From Circinella minor (lineage: Eukaryota; Mucoromycota; Mucoromycetes; Mucorales; Lichtheimiaceae), in assembly GCA_016758965.1 (NCBI GenBank), contig JAEPRB010000521.1, positions 1-15,321 on the forward strand: a stretch of 15,321 bases of DNA. Reading direction: 5' to 3'. The position numbers and the translations under genes are program-made. Below are positions 1 through 9,216 of this stretch, piece after piece. Position 1 is the stretch's first letter. Each line of letters begins with the position of its first letter. The notes beneath the pieces are model-generated. The model was not told the origin of the DNA and made no database searches. It saw only the letters and a list, made by a program, of their open reading frames with translations.

Positions 1-74
1 ACAAATCATGGTCCAAATAGGGAAGTACACGAAATGTCAGCAAAGCATAATTAAAATACGCTGTACTTTAATAA

Positions 75-464
75 TTAAAATGACAAATAATTATCTTTAT
101 GAATAATATGTGTTGGATACAACAGTCGTGTTTCCCATGGTTGCGGTGTTGTTGTAAATTGTATCTTGTAACCCTCTTGTACTACCGAAAGGGGCCACTG
201 GTGTGATGTGGTCATTTTCCAATATTGAAAAATTTTTTGAAGGCGTCCCCCTGGTTTGATACCGTCCGAAGGAGTGATGTAATGTTGTCTGTCTATGGTT
301 GATAGAGATGTTTTTGTCTTGTGTACCTGTAGATTTATTGGTGAGTGGAGTTGTTGTTGTTGTTGTTGTTGTTGTAAGTGCTGGGTTGGTTGTGGGGTGC
401 GTGAATGTTTGTGTTCCCTCCTGGGCTTTGTCCAAAAAAAGAATTGCGTCCTCGTGTAAAACCT
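75..464 (-). pseudogene. DIRS-type reverse transcriptase ORF, N-terminal fragment
   Basis: A minus-strand frame stays open from the in-frame TAG at 467-465 down to a TAA at 77-75, about 129 codons. It holds the segment GGRLQKIFQYWKMTTSHQW followed by PLSVVQEGYKIQF. This matches the lead-in of DIRS-type reverse transcriptases (typically GGRL...W..(I/T)T...W.L.V...GY.I.F), which lies just before the catalytic palm. The frame ends before any palm motif such as YxDD, so no catalytic part is visible. It overlaps the end of the gag-like gene by about 130 bp in another frame, the usual compact DIRS layout. After residue ~120 the text no longer looks like RT, so a deletion or insertion junction probably lies near 95-110. 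The recombinase and RNase H parts are absent. The family call rests on this one conserved block. Confidence 0.7.
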
Positions 465-1197
465 CTATGAAATCCTCTTGTATTGCCTCTATTGTCTCTG
501 TTGTATCCATTTCCTCGGTTTCGGAATGGAGATTGGTAGTGACTTGTATGTTGTTTTGTGATAAGATCTCTTTCCCATCTGGCTTGGTAGAGATGGTCCA
601 TAAATTCGTCGTCAAAGGCGTTTGTTGTCTTGTGATTTTCTTTCTTTGGTACATGATGTCTAATGCTTGTAGGGATATTGAGTGCATCAATGGCATAATT
701 TTTGGCAATTCGTTCTTGGTTCTTCGTTTGGACAAATCCAAATATCGCCAGGCGTTTGCTTTGTTCTGCTGTTTTTTGAATAATGTTTTGAGCTTCTTCC
801 CAATTTGTGGTGTTTTGTATGATGTATTGTAATTCTTCATATATTTCAGTAATGGCTTGTGCTTGAAAATGAGTTGTGTCGCTGATCTCGTATATCTTTG
901 ATATTGCTTCAGTTTTGTCAATTTTTTGTCGGTTGAGTTCTTTGTAAAGTTCAGAGTTGATTCGTTCTGGAGTTGTCCACTTTCCCAGTGCATATTTCTT
1001 TGTATTTTTCTAAGTTTTTTGAAGTTTTGTTCTTGTTGTAGCTCACCAGTTCCATCAAGTTCGGCAGTAAGCTCCACTGGTAATGGTGCTCCATCTTGTT
1101 TCTCTTCTCGTTCCTTGTTAAATCGTTTAACGAAAGCTCTATATAAAACTTCCATGGTTTCTTCTGAGAGGGTGACGTCATTGCCATGATACTCCAT
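335..1197 (-). pseudogene. DIRS-like Gag protein with one frameshift
   Basis: The first ATG is at 1197-1195. Its frame reads about 60 residues (MEYHGNDVTLSEETMEVLYR onward) until the 1005-1009 T5 run. The protein-like frame then continues one base out of register: KYALGKWTTPERINSELYKE, a helical charged middle, QSKRLAIFGFVQTKN, and an Arg/Gly-rich basic tail (RNRGNGYNRDNRGNTRGFHR) ending in eight Asn, STHQ and TAA at 337-335. A long alternative frame of 370 codons over the same DNA is misleading, because its second half is composition-driven Thr/Lys-rich text. A one-base indel in the A5 run (minus strand) explains the break. DIRS Gag proteins usually end in a basic nucleic-acid-binding tail of this kind just before the RT ORF. 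There are no in-frame stops other than the frameshift. The gene is likely non-functional, or its frameshift is a sequencing error. Confidence 0.65.
350..373. repeat. (GTT)8 microsatellite at the gag/RT overlap
   Basis: Eight uninterrupted GTT units (AAC on the coding strand) are read as Asn8 in the Gag frame, as Gln in the RT frame and as Thr in the third frame. The repeat sits in the stretch where Gag ends and the RT frame is already open. Its length can vary by whole codons without breaking either protein. Confidence 0.9.
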
Positions 1198-1213
1198 AGT
1201 TGTGTCCACGAAT

Positions 1214-1311
1214 GCGCGGCTTTTGAAGGTATAAAGAGAAGAAGAATTATTATATTTTATTTAGTATTTATATATATTTTAAAAAAGGAAAATAAAGTGC
1301 GGCTCTTGGAG
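1214..1311. repeat. Imperfect direct repeat, 15 nt, upstream of gag
   Basis: Two copies, 1214-1228 and 1297-1311, match at 12 of 15 bases, and all three differences are transitions. They bracket a very AT-rich 68-nt stretch between the gag start and the orphan gene. They could mark the edge of the DIRS insertion (terminal or internal repeat), but DIRS ends cannot be verified without another copy. Confidence 0.35.
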
Positions 1312-2065
1312 CCTGTACCACATTGGAAGACGAAGCAGAGTCAAAGAGAATTGTTGTAGGTACGAACAACAATCACAGTATATATACTTATTATTACAAT
1401 TGTTCTTTATATTATAGCATTGATCACAAAAGATATTTTGAAGAAAGAGAGTGCCTTTCGTCGAGAATGCAATATTTTAGGTAGTGAAGGAAGACCATAC
1501 CTTGCAATGCATCTTCGTGAAAGAGCAACCGAAGAGTTAGCCATGCTTAAGGTTTGTTTTAATATTACTCTTATGTCTTTATACATATGTGTATATTGTA
1601 CATATTTTAACATCTTTAATACTTTAATAGAAAGATGCCATAAATGTCACTCGTTTTTTTTCAGAACAAATTACAGCATTACGTTTCGCAATAAATAATA
1701 TACATGGTTATAACAACGAATTTGAGGAACAAGGTGTAAGAATTTTATTGAAACATAAAGTGAAAAAAGTTCACCACTTATTTGTAAAACAAAGTGATCT
1801 ACTTTTCCAGGTGGTATCAGATGGGGAGGCTGACGATATGGCTGTTGACGTCAAAGTATTTGAAAAATACTACACTGATGCAAACAGTGTTGATAAAGAA
1901 CAACAATTTCCTGTGGCAGTCGATCATATTAATATTGATACAGAAACTTCTGAAGTCGATTTGAATACCACCACAGACGATGACGATGACGATGACGATA
2001 TAGCATCAATAATTAGTTTACTCGCCCACCCAGAACAACTTACTGAAAATGAAGATATGGAATAA
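1296..2065 (+). CDS. Four-exon orphan gene, 5' end missing
   Basis: No known family recognised. Exons 1296-1359, 1418-1551, 1631-1735 and 1811-2065 join in frame, with GT...AG introns of 58, 79 and 75 nt (donors GTACGA, GTTTGT, GTAAGA; acceptors TATAG, AATAG, CCAG). The joined frame has no internal stop and gives about 185 residues. It starts after a TAA at 1293-1295 with no ATG in the first exon, so the true start is lost or lies in an unseen upstream exon. The first half is charged and helical (DILKKESAFRRECNILGSEG; HLRERATEELAMLK). Exon 3 reads KDAINVTRFFSEQITALRFA. The last exon is acidic, with eight Asp in a row near 1978-2000 and an ending in NEDME. Clean splice phases across three introns argue for a real gene. 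Its 5' end lies ~100 bp from the DIRS gag start, so the retrotransposon may have truncated it. The product might be a nuclear or chromatin protein by composition only. Confidence 0.55.
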
Positions 2066-4633
2066 TGTGGTTACAAATGCTACCTAATGGATACAATTCT
2101 TCAAATTAAATATATAGAAGTATCTGCTGTTAATTTTACATATCCTTATTCTTGTACCAACTCTACCACTATTTCACTTCGCGATTAATGTTTCATTTTA
2201 CATATAGACTATTATTATTCATTATTATTATTATTCATTATTATTTTCAATATTTTTCTTAATCATTGCTCTTCCGTTCTCTTTATATAACTTGATAAAG
2301 TCATTATTACCTTTTTAAATGACAATAAATTAAATACATATGTTAAATTAGCATACGTAATGTTGTATACAAATCAAATTGGATGTAGTTAAGTTACAGT
2401 TGTCTACAGTAGTATCTAGTGTGAAACGAACAAAGAAAATAACACAGAAAGATGCATAAACAAATTAACATACCTTAGAAATAGTAACAATTATGAGATA
2501 CATGTTAGAATACTTGCGAGAATTTAGCAGAAGTTCTTAATATGTAGAAACTTGAACAGTAATGTTGATAGATCAAATTATATTTATTTCTATCCATTAT
2601 CTAAGCATTTAATTAACTTATTTATATAGCAACAGCTGTCATACATGTGTCCCGATAATCCGATAAGAACTATTTTTATGCATAATATCTATTATTTTAG
2701 TAACTAATTAAATATAAATAACATCCCTGATGATATATTCTTATAATATTCAATTAAACTGTGTTATATATACTATTTATTATCATTACGTACCATTCAA
2801 GGAGACAATATTATTATTAATCCAAGAATAGTGTGCAGCATAATTTTTGTTGCTACAGATGCATTATGTGAAATATATCAGTTTCTTTTCTTTATGAATC
2901 ATTATTCAGAAGTACACATGTATTTCATCTATAATAAGTATTATTGTATCATAAACCTATTGACATTTATAATATCACTTAATAATTATTACTAAATTGA
3001 TTCTATTGCTATAATCATGGCTCATGGGCAGTTATTTACTGACTTTAACCAAATACAATAAATACATCAAATGAAGCTTATATAATAATATATCAGTGTA
3101 CATATAGATATACTCTAAGTCAAACAGCCTTCAAGTCTATCTTTGTTGACAGAGAAATATATACTGTTGAGAGGAGCTGTCCATATCATGTTAAAAAATG
3201 AATAAGAATAATTTGACTCCAGGAAAAGGAATCAGTTGTAATAATACATAACTTACGAGAAAAATATAAGGCTAAGAGAATTTGGATAATTGATAACCAA
3301 TAAAGTAATAAGTAATCAATTCTGTGGTTGTAAGGAGAAATAGAAAATAAGAGTAAGTGGACTAAAATATTGTATTAGACAACTGAAGATTTATTTAAGA
3401 AAGAAAGGCGTCTTATTTATATCTATTTATTCTAATTAATAATTGGGTGTAATCCATGTGTTTTTATAATTTGTACGTGTGCACCTTAGGTGTTCAAGTA
3501 AAAATTACATGGACATTGTAACAATTAGTCTCTTTATTTTTGATAACTGGTTCTGTTGGTCCTATTGGAACATGATAGTGTGATATGATACGTATCATAA
3601 ATAGATTTTATTCTTAGATAATTACAATACTGAAATATTACTGGTAATAATACTTGATTAAATTGGTATTACGTATATAATAAATAAAGATAAAGCAGAA
3701 AAAGAAATTTGTATTAAAGAATATTAACTCATACTTGAATTTGGTTAGAAAAGTATCTTTTATTACTTTACATTATGATATATGAAACTATTCGTTCTCA
3801 TAAAAGTTGCTTTATTATATATTCTCTTGTCTTTTGATGTCTATTTTCTATCGATATGACAGCTACATATAATGTTAAACATATAACTTTCACTATCTTC
3901 AGCATCTCACTTATCCAGGATATAATACCTCACAAATTGTTTACGTATCTGCTTTTTGTGTATGTATCAGTAGATAAAAAGTAAAATCTAATGGAATAAG
4001 GTTCCATGTATAACTTAAGTAGTACTTTCATAACTTTTGTTACTAAGTGGCATTATAACAATTAAAAATAAAACCATAGGAATGTTATTTAATAATAGAA
4101 AATATCTTTAATACATTGGTGGCATATCACTAGGTAAATAATATACTGGTGATTTACAATTTAAAATGGTTATGGTGTGATTGCTTTACAATGTATCATA
4201 AAAATATACTGATACGAATCTACATACTAAACAATAATAGATCACAAAAACGTTGTATATACATATATATAGTTGTATTTAATATTTTTATTTAAAGTGT
4301 TAAAAAAAGCACCATCTAATACCGTTTTTCCTATTTTCCATCATATTGTAATATTACATCTATCTATCAATACAGATTCAGTCTACATAAACGCTATGGA
4401 TGTCTTTACTGTGGAGCACGTATATACTTATCTTATAGATGCAAAAAAAAAAGAACATTGTTCTGGAACTCCAATACAGTTTATCATCACTTGCTAGATA
4501 AATACTTCAAGATTAAAAATATAGGATTTGTTACTACTGAACTAACTTCATCATGAAGATACAAAATGAATAAAAATGTGAAAGGACGTAAAGAAAATAT
4601 ATTGATAATCAAAATATCAACCAAGATTACGAT
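2066..4633. other. AT-rich region without a supported gene
   Basis: About 2.6 kb of AT-rich DNA with stops in all frames. It contains an (ATT)n-rich stretch near 2208-2250 and several TA-rich runs. The only frame of note is 4273-4497, 74 codons with some protein-like text (HIVILHLSINTDSVYINAMD). It begins next to a TTTAAAG that could be a splice acceptor, but no partner exon, start context or family match is visible. I see no repeat long enough to define an element. Confidence 0.6.
2324..2329 (+). terminator. Possible polyadenylation signal AATAAA
   Basis: A consensus AATAAA lies about 260 nt downstream of the orphan gene's stop. AT-rich sequence produces such hexamers by chance, so the link to the gene is weak. 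Confidence 0.25.
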
Positions 4634-5768
4634 TTATTGGGACGTGCCTAAAATAAAACATGTGTCAGAATAATGCCATCATTTCTTACTTTTGGATAAT
4701 TATACATACGTGTTCTTTTGTTGCTTAACCCGGATGTACCAAAAGCTGGGGGTTTGCAAAAATGATCAAATCTTTCTTGCAACGCATAAAAGTTACTATC
4801 AGAGTTGCTCTTTGCATTCATTTCATCGAGAAATTGTACGCCAATATCTAAAAAAGTACATGTACATACACACATATCAAAATAATGCACCTAATATTAT
4901 AAATAGTACTTACCTGTTCCAATTCGACGTAGTTTCCAACTGCTGCGATATTGTGGAGCACCAAATATGACTAGAGATTCAAGTCCTGTCAACTCCTTAA
5001 CACGTTGGACATTTTTGCGTAAAATCTGAATCGTATCTTCTGCCATCATCTTCTTCTGCTTCTCTGTCATATCATTAACGTTACCAGACATCCCGTTTGC
5101 CTTATTATAGGATTTTGTTCGATCTTCTAGCGCTTTGAATTCATTTTTAATCTGCCTTCACTGCATTATAAGCTCTTGCAACTTCTTTATTAACCCAAGC
5201 TGTTTTTTCCTTATCATTTTGTTGAGATTTTGATACAACTGGATTATAAACATCATATTTGGCTTTTCGTTTCCAACATTAGTACATTAATTATCTGATA
5301 TTATAAGAACCCTCGATATGTTATTTTATTTCATTTATTACCTGTAAACTCTTTTCGCTTTTCATAAACAGAATGAGTCCACGCGTTATGAGCCTTTGAA
5401 TGAGTGAATAACTTCACAACCGTACTACCAAACATTCTCTTGACCTTTTCAATTGGAAAACCACATCTATCCACAATGTCCCACTTTGCATTTTCAAGAT
5501 TTTCTTTGGCCTGTTCAACAAGTTTATCAGCTAATGCTTGATTTCAATCCTCTTCTTCATTATTAAGCACGTTTCCTTCTGTTTGTGCTTCTATTCCAGT
5601 TACAACAGTTGGGGGTTGAAGTTGCTGAAAACTCTGGGCTGCTACCTTAACACACCAGTCAGCAGCCCATACAAACTCAAGTTGTTCATCATATGAAAGA
5701 TTTCCAGCTTTGCTTCTGAGTTCAGAGTAGCGTGTCAAGATAGTTTGAGGGTCGACTTGTTCATTCAT
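4634..5768 (-). pseudogene. HMG-box-like, transposon-associated protein, four exons, broken
   Basis: The start is ATG at 5768-5766. Exons are 5768-5342, 5262-4914, 4847-4710 and 4647-4634. Introns are 79, 66 and 62 nt, with donors GTAATA, GTAAGT and GTATGT; the first has a branch-like TACTAAT at 5284-5278. All junction phases agree. Two lesions exist: an in-frame TGA at 5546-5544, directly after an acidic NNEEED, and a frameshift near 5165-5147 beside an A5 run. The middle (SKAHNAWTHSVYEKRKEF; KTAWVNKEVARAYNAVK) resembles an HMG-box-like fold. The next part (RVKELTGLESLVIFGAP, then FLDEMNA...RFDHFC) recalls a C-terminal module in basidiomycete proteins found with KDZ-type transposons (HxxTGVE-LL...F..F....Y/FC). 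That resemblance is from memory and modest. The product ends SNKRTRTSQ. The TGA would be explained by CGA to TGA, as in neighbouring elements. Confidence 0.5.
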
Positions 5769-6193
5769 TTCGAAGATGGAGCGATTTAAAAAAAATATGA
5801 AAGTAAAAAGAAGAAAGAATTATAGTTTATTTTGAGGAAAAAAGGTTTGACCAAATTGTAATGCAGACAGGAACAAAAGTGACGGTTAATTTTTTAATTT
5901 TTTCTGGTTCCAAACCGCCCAGGCAATTAGAGAGCATATTGGTTTGGGAATCGGACTATCTCTATAAATTAGGTGTATATTTGTTCTGTTATAAATATTA
6001 ATTCTAGATCATTCTCTGAAACCGTTTATGACAGTTATTATTAATCCCATTCTTTCTTTGATGTTTCTTTATTATCCGGATTAATAATAAGAATGAATCA
6101 AAATAAATAATAGTGTTTAATTGGTTATATCTTTTATCCTTGACGGAATGATGTTTGACCGATTATTCATGAATGGATGGAATATATATGTTA
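5769..6193. other. Intergenic, upstream of the HMG-like gene
   Basis: About 425 bp between the start of the HMG-like gene and the broken 3' end of Crypton 2. It is AT-rich with an island CCAAACCGCCCAGGC near 5910-5926. It should hold the gene's promoter (minus strand), but no convincing TATA or initiator can be singled out. Confidence 0.5.
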
Positions 6194-6230
6194 TTATGGT
6201 GGTTCACCACAGTGAGGGCGAATGCGCTGT

Positions 6231-6257
6231 GTTGTTGTTGTTGTTATTGTTGTTGTT
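6231..6257. repeat. (GTT)n repeat encoding Asn9 in the Crypton 2 linker
   Basis: Nine triplets, eight GTT and one ATT, read as nine Asn on the minus strand. It is the last recognisable part of Crypton 2. Text beyond it does not resume the GCR1_C domain. Confidence 0.85.
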
Positions 6258-7722
6258 GATAAAAGTTTGTGGGTGAGGGGAAGGTGAGATACGAACTGGT
6301 TGGGAAGGTGACGCTGGAGCTGGAGGAAGCGCGCGAGGAATTGGTGGGTTAATGATGGCATTGGAGGAGGGGGAGAAGGAAGAAGACGAGGCAGGAGCAA
6401 AGTCAGAACCATCGATAGACATACTGGCAGCCATCAAGTACTAGACTTAGGAACCGAGATAACACTAGTTTGTGAATAGCAATTGCTGATTCTGTACCAT
6501 GTGTTGTACTTGTTGCTCCATACCAAGAATGACAGATTCTAGACGAGAACTCAATTGCTATCGCTGATCAAATGAGTCCTGTACACCAGTAATTCTGTCA
6601 TTGCTTTTGTCCAACTTATTACTTATCTCTCCAAGTCGATTCACCACTTCAACTTGTAAGTCCACAATATGAGGGACTAGCTCTTCATACTCCTGTAACC
6701 TATCAGTTGATGGGTTGTTTAAAGAAGCAATAACCTGCTTCTGGAATTCTTTGAATTCTGGAGTGAGGAACAGGTTATTCTCGTCGTGCCTTCTCTTAGA
6801 GTTAACAACCGCGTTCTCCCTTTTTAGGTACAAAAAACAGCTGCGTCTTAAAGAATAATTCTTCTGCATCTGACTAGCAGCTGCAAAAAACCACGCTTGG
6901 CAGTATCAGCACCTCATTGTAGACTTGAGGCTGCCTTACTGTGCTCGTTTTTTGAATGTTGATGTTGAATTCCATCTTGCTCCACAAATTCAACATCTCC
7001 AAAATCACCTTCATCAGAATCGTCATCATTCTCATCCCTTTCATACATCTCATCCTCACAGAATTTTTTCCAAGGATCATTGTCAGGACCATAACAGTCT
7101 TCGATCCACGGAAACACTATTTTTTGTAGCTTGAGAGAGGGAGACACATTATTCCTTAGGAGACGGAATGGCTTGTCCCAAAAGCCTGCCATACCTCTTG
7201 CAAATTGTGAGGGCAGCTTACTGAGATAATGTGTCTCGAGACGACCCAAACAATCCTTCCAGTCCCCACCTTTCTTGATTACATCAAGCAGAGCACCAAG
7301 AGATTCTGCCTCAATAACTCGTCAGAATATAAGAACTACTTTGGTCACATCTATATAGGGGGTTAATCTTTAATTATAGATAAATTCATTAAATGATATA
7401 TATTTTATAGTATTACGTATATTTTAAAGATAGGATAGAAAATGTTAAATCCTTTGATATTTATATCTTTAATTGTTATATATAAAAAGAAAAAAATAAA
7501 TAAAGTTTAATATTATATAATGTTTTATCTTTATTAAAAAAAATAATAAAATTATTCAAAATATTTATATTTTAGAAGAATTTATTAATTTTTGATTATT
7601 ATCTTTTTAAAGGTTAATGATTAAAAAGGATGAAACATATAAATAATATATCTTTAGATTGAAAAATATTTTTAGGATTAAACTTTTTAAGGATAAACTA
7701 ATATGGAATGTTTGACTTTATC

Positions 7723-7770
7723 CGGACTGGTAAGGAGGACTCGATTCGGAATGGTAATGAGAACTCTCTC
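7723..7770. repeat. Tandem 24-nt repeat, two copies
   Basis: CGGACTGGTAAGGAG at 7723 recurs as CGGAATGGTAATGAG at 7747 (13 of 15 identical), and the similarity continues into GACTC/AACTC. The period is 24 nt. It adjoins the hairpin cluster. Confidence 0.7.
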
Positions 7771-7891
7771 ATCTGATGTGTAAGTTTCCCCCCGGAAACT
7801 TACGCAGTGACTCTTTGTGGTTCTTTCTCTTAGAGAAAGGTTCTCGAATTGCGATAAAAAACATTTATGTTTTTGTCTTCGAACAATTCGA
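7757..7891. repeat. Cluster of four consecutive hairpins
   Basis: Four stem-loops follow one another: 7757-7772 (6-bp arms); 7777-7806 (10 perfect base pairs around a CCCC loop, extended by G-U, G-C and U-A to 13); 7823-7839 (CTTTCTC/GAGAAAG, 7 bp); and 7844-7891 (TCGAATTG/CAATTCGA, then CGA/TCG, then AAAAACAT/ATGTTTTT, with small bulges). The order, close spacing and higher GC stand out from the AT-rich surroundings. Confidence 0.8.
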
Positions 7892-8871
7892 AATGTGTAT
7901 CTTCTAATGACAAATCTTTTATATATAATTCTTTAAATGATTTATAAATGAAGATTATTCTTCATATTATTAACATACCTGAAGCAAACTGAACATAAAA
8001 AATGCAAATGCACTAACAGGACAGCTAAAAACATTTTCATGTCTAATTCCACACCCGAATTTCACCTCCCCTTCTCTCAAAGTTTTCCCTTTATCTAAGC
8101 AAAACACCAAAGCCAATGCTTGTTGTGTTCCTCGGTGTTGTTGCTTGGGAATAACCGTACAGAAACAATCAGAAAAGTTCAGGTTTCTGATGTCCTGATC
8201 TCAAAGAAGCATATAGTGATGAGCAGCAATCGAGAGCATTTCTCATAGACTATTTTTGCTGCTCAACAGCCAGAGCTTCTTCATCATCCGGATCAAGTCT
8301 CCAGGCTTGTATGAATCCCGGATGACACAGTGGGCAGCACGGTCAGCATTTGTTACCATCTGGTCATAAACAAGATTGTTTCTATAGTGCTTGAGTAACA
8401 AAGCCAAGTTTTGGTTGTCATTTGGTGACAGCCAAGAAACTGCACGTCGTTGACATTGGAAGTCGTATAAAAATAACAATGCTTTCCGATATTGATTTAC
8501 TGCTTTATAACTCAAAGGAACTTGAAGAACCTTTGACTTACCATCTTTACTCAGATGAGCTGCATCCGTCACTATAAAATAGAGCATAAAACAAAATTAA
8601 GTTATATATACATATTACAATTATAGAAATACCACTATTAAAAACATGTTGTAGAAATATTACATTGAGGTAAAGTGGTAGTCAAATTCGATTCCTCATT
8701 TGTTTTGACATAAATCTGCATTCTCACATCTATACCAATTGGTACATTTTTGTTGAATTTGCATTTGACCACAAATTTTGAGAAAAAGGCAACAACCAAT
8801 TCAGGAGGGCCCACAGTATAAGGGTGCTCTTGATCAGCATTGAATTTCTGACGATTTGCATTGCAAAAGCG

Positions 8872-9216
8872 CTATAATTTACAATTGCAAATAAAGTAAG
8901 TAAGGGTTACATTCCGAGATAAAAAAAAAAGACAATAAAGTTGCTACAGGGACCCTACCCATACAATTTATGGACAAGATGTGAAAACAAGTTTCTCAAT
9001 AAGCTCAAACAATAATCATTATATTTAGAGTTAAGCTGCAGAATTTATATGACTTATATACGTGATGATCGAAAATGCTGATAGATATATGACTATATAA
9101 TAATTGCATATAAAGTGCATACATTTGCATGTCAAATTATTGTTTAACCCTGGGAAAAAACTATAAAAACTAGGGTGTTTGTAGCAACTCTCAAATGAAA
9201 TGGCAAAATAGACTAC
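8872..9216 (-). other. Crypton 2 intron 1, unusually long
   Basis: Donor GTAGTC directly after HWK and acceptor ATTATAG before RFCNAN, 345 nt. It interrupts the protein at the same place and phase as Crypton 1 intron 1 (HWE|VWC), but is over three times longer. Extra sequence, including an A-rich run near 8920, has probably been inserted. No separate element is recognisable in it. Confidence 0.65.

Larger units (their letters stand above)
7333..7977. mobile_element. Foreign block inserted in Crypton 2
   Basis: Between the splice donor that ends exon 3 (GTATGT, from 7978 on the minus strand) and the resumption of coding near 7324 lies ~650 bp with no Crypton coding text. Crypton 1 has about 58 codons here and no intron. 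The left 350 bp are extremely AT-rich. The right part (7720-7895) is less AT-rich and packed with hairpins. No terminal inverted repeats, ORF or target duplication are visible, so its ends are approximate. It may be a non-autonomous element, a fragment of mitochondrial DNA, or an enlarged intron combined with a deletion. Confidence 0.45.

Noticed and set aside
299..832. Plus-strand open frame of 177 codons rich in Val/Ser/Cys
   Set aside because: It is antisense to the gag/RT overlap. The Val run is the (GTT)n repeat read on the other strand, and it shows no domain or start context.
97..1000. Second half of the 370-codon minus-strand frame as a real protein
   Set aside because: The parallel frame carries the Arg/Gly-rich Gag text and the third frame carries the RT text. 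The Thr-rich reading is a shadow of both.
4273..4497. 74-codon plus-strand frame as a gene
   Set aside because: It has some protein-like text but no partner exon, no family match and an AT-driven composition. Left as a note in the intergenic entry.
6194..6412. Pro/Leu-rich minus-strand frame overlapping the Crypton 2 linker
   Set aside because: It is an alternate frame of the Ser/Pro/Asn linker. The other frame (MAASMSIDGSDFAPASSSS) fits the Crypton order better.
6925..7134. His-rich plus-strand frame
   Set aside because: It is antisense to the Asp/Glu-rich Crypton 2 segment following the nucleophile box.
7800..7895. tRNA gene in the hairpin cluster
   Set aside because: GGTTCTCGAATTG recalls a T-arm, but no acceptor stem, D-arm and anticodon arm can be arranged around it.
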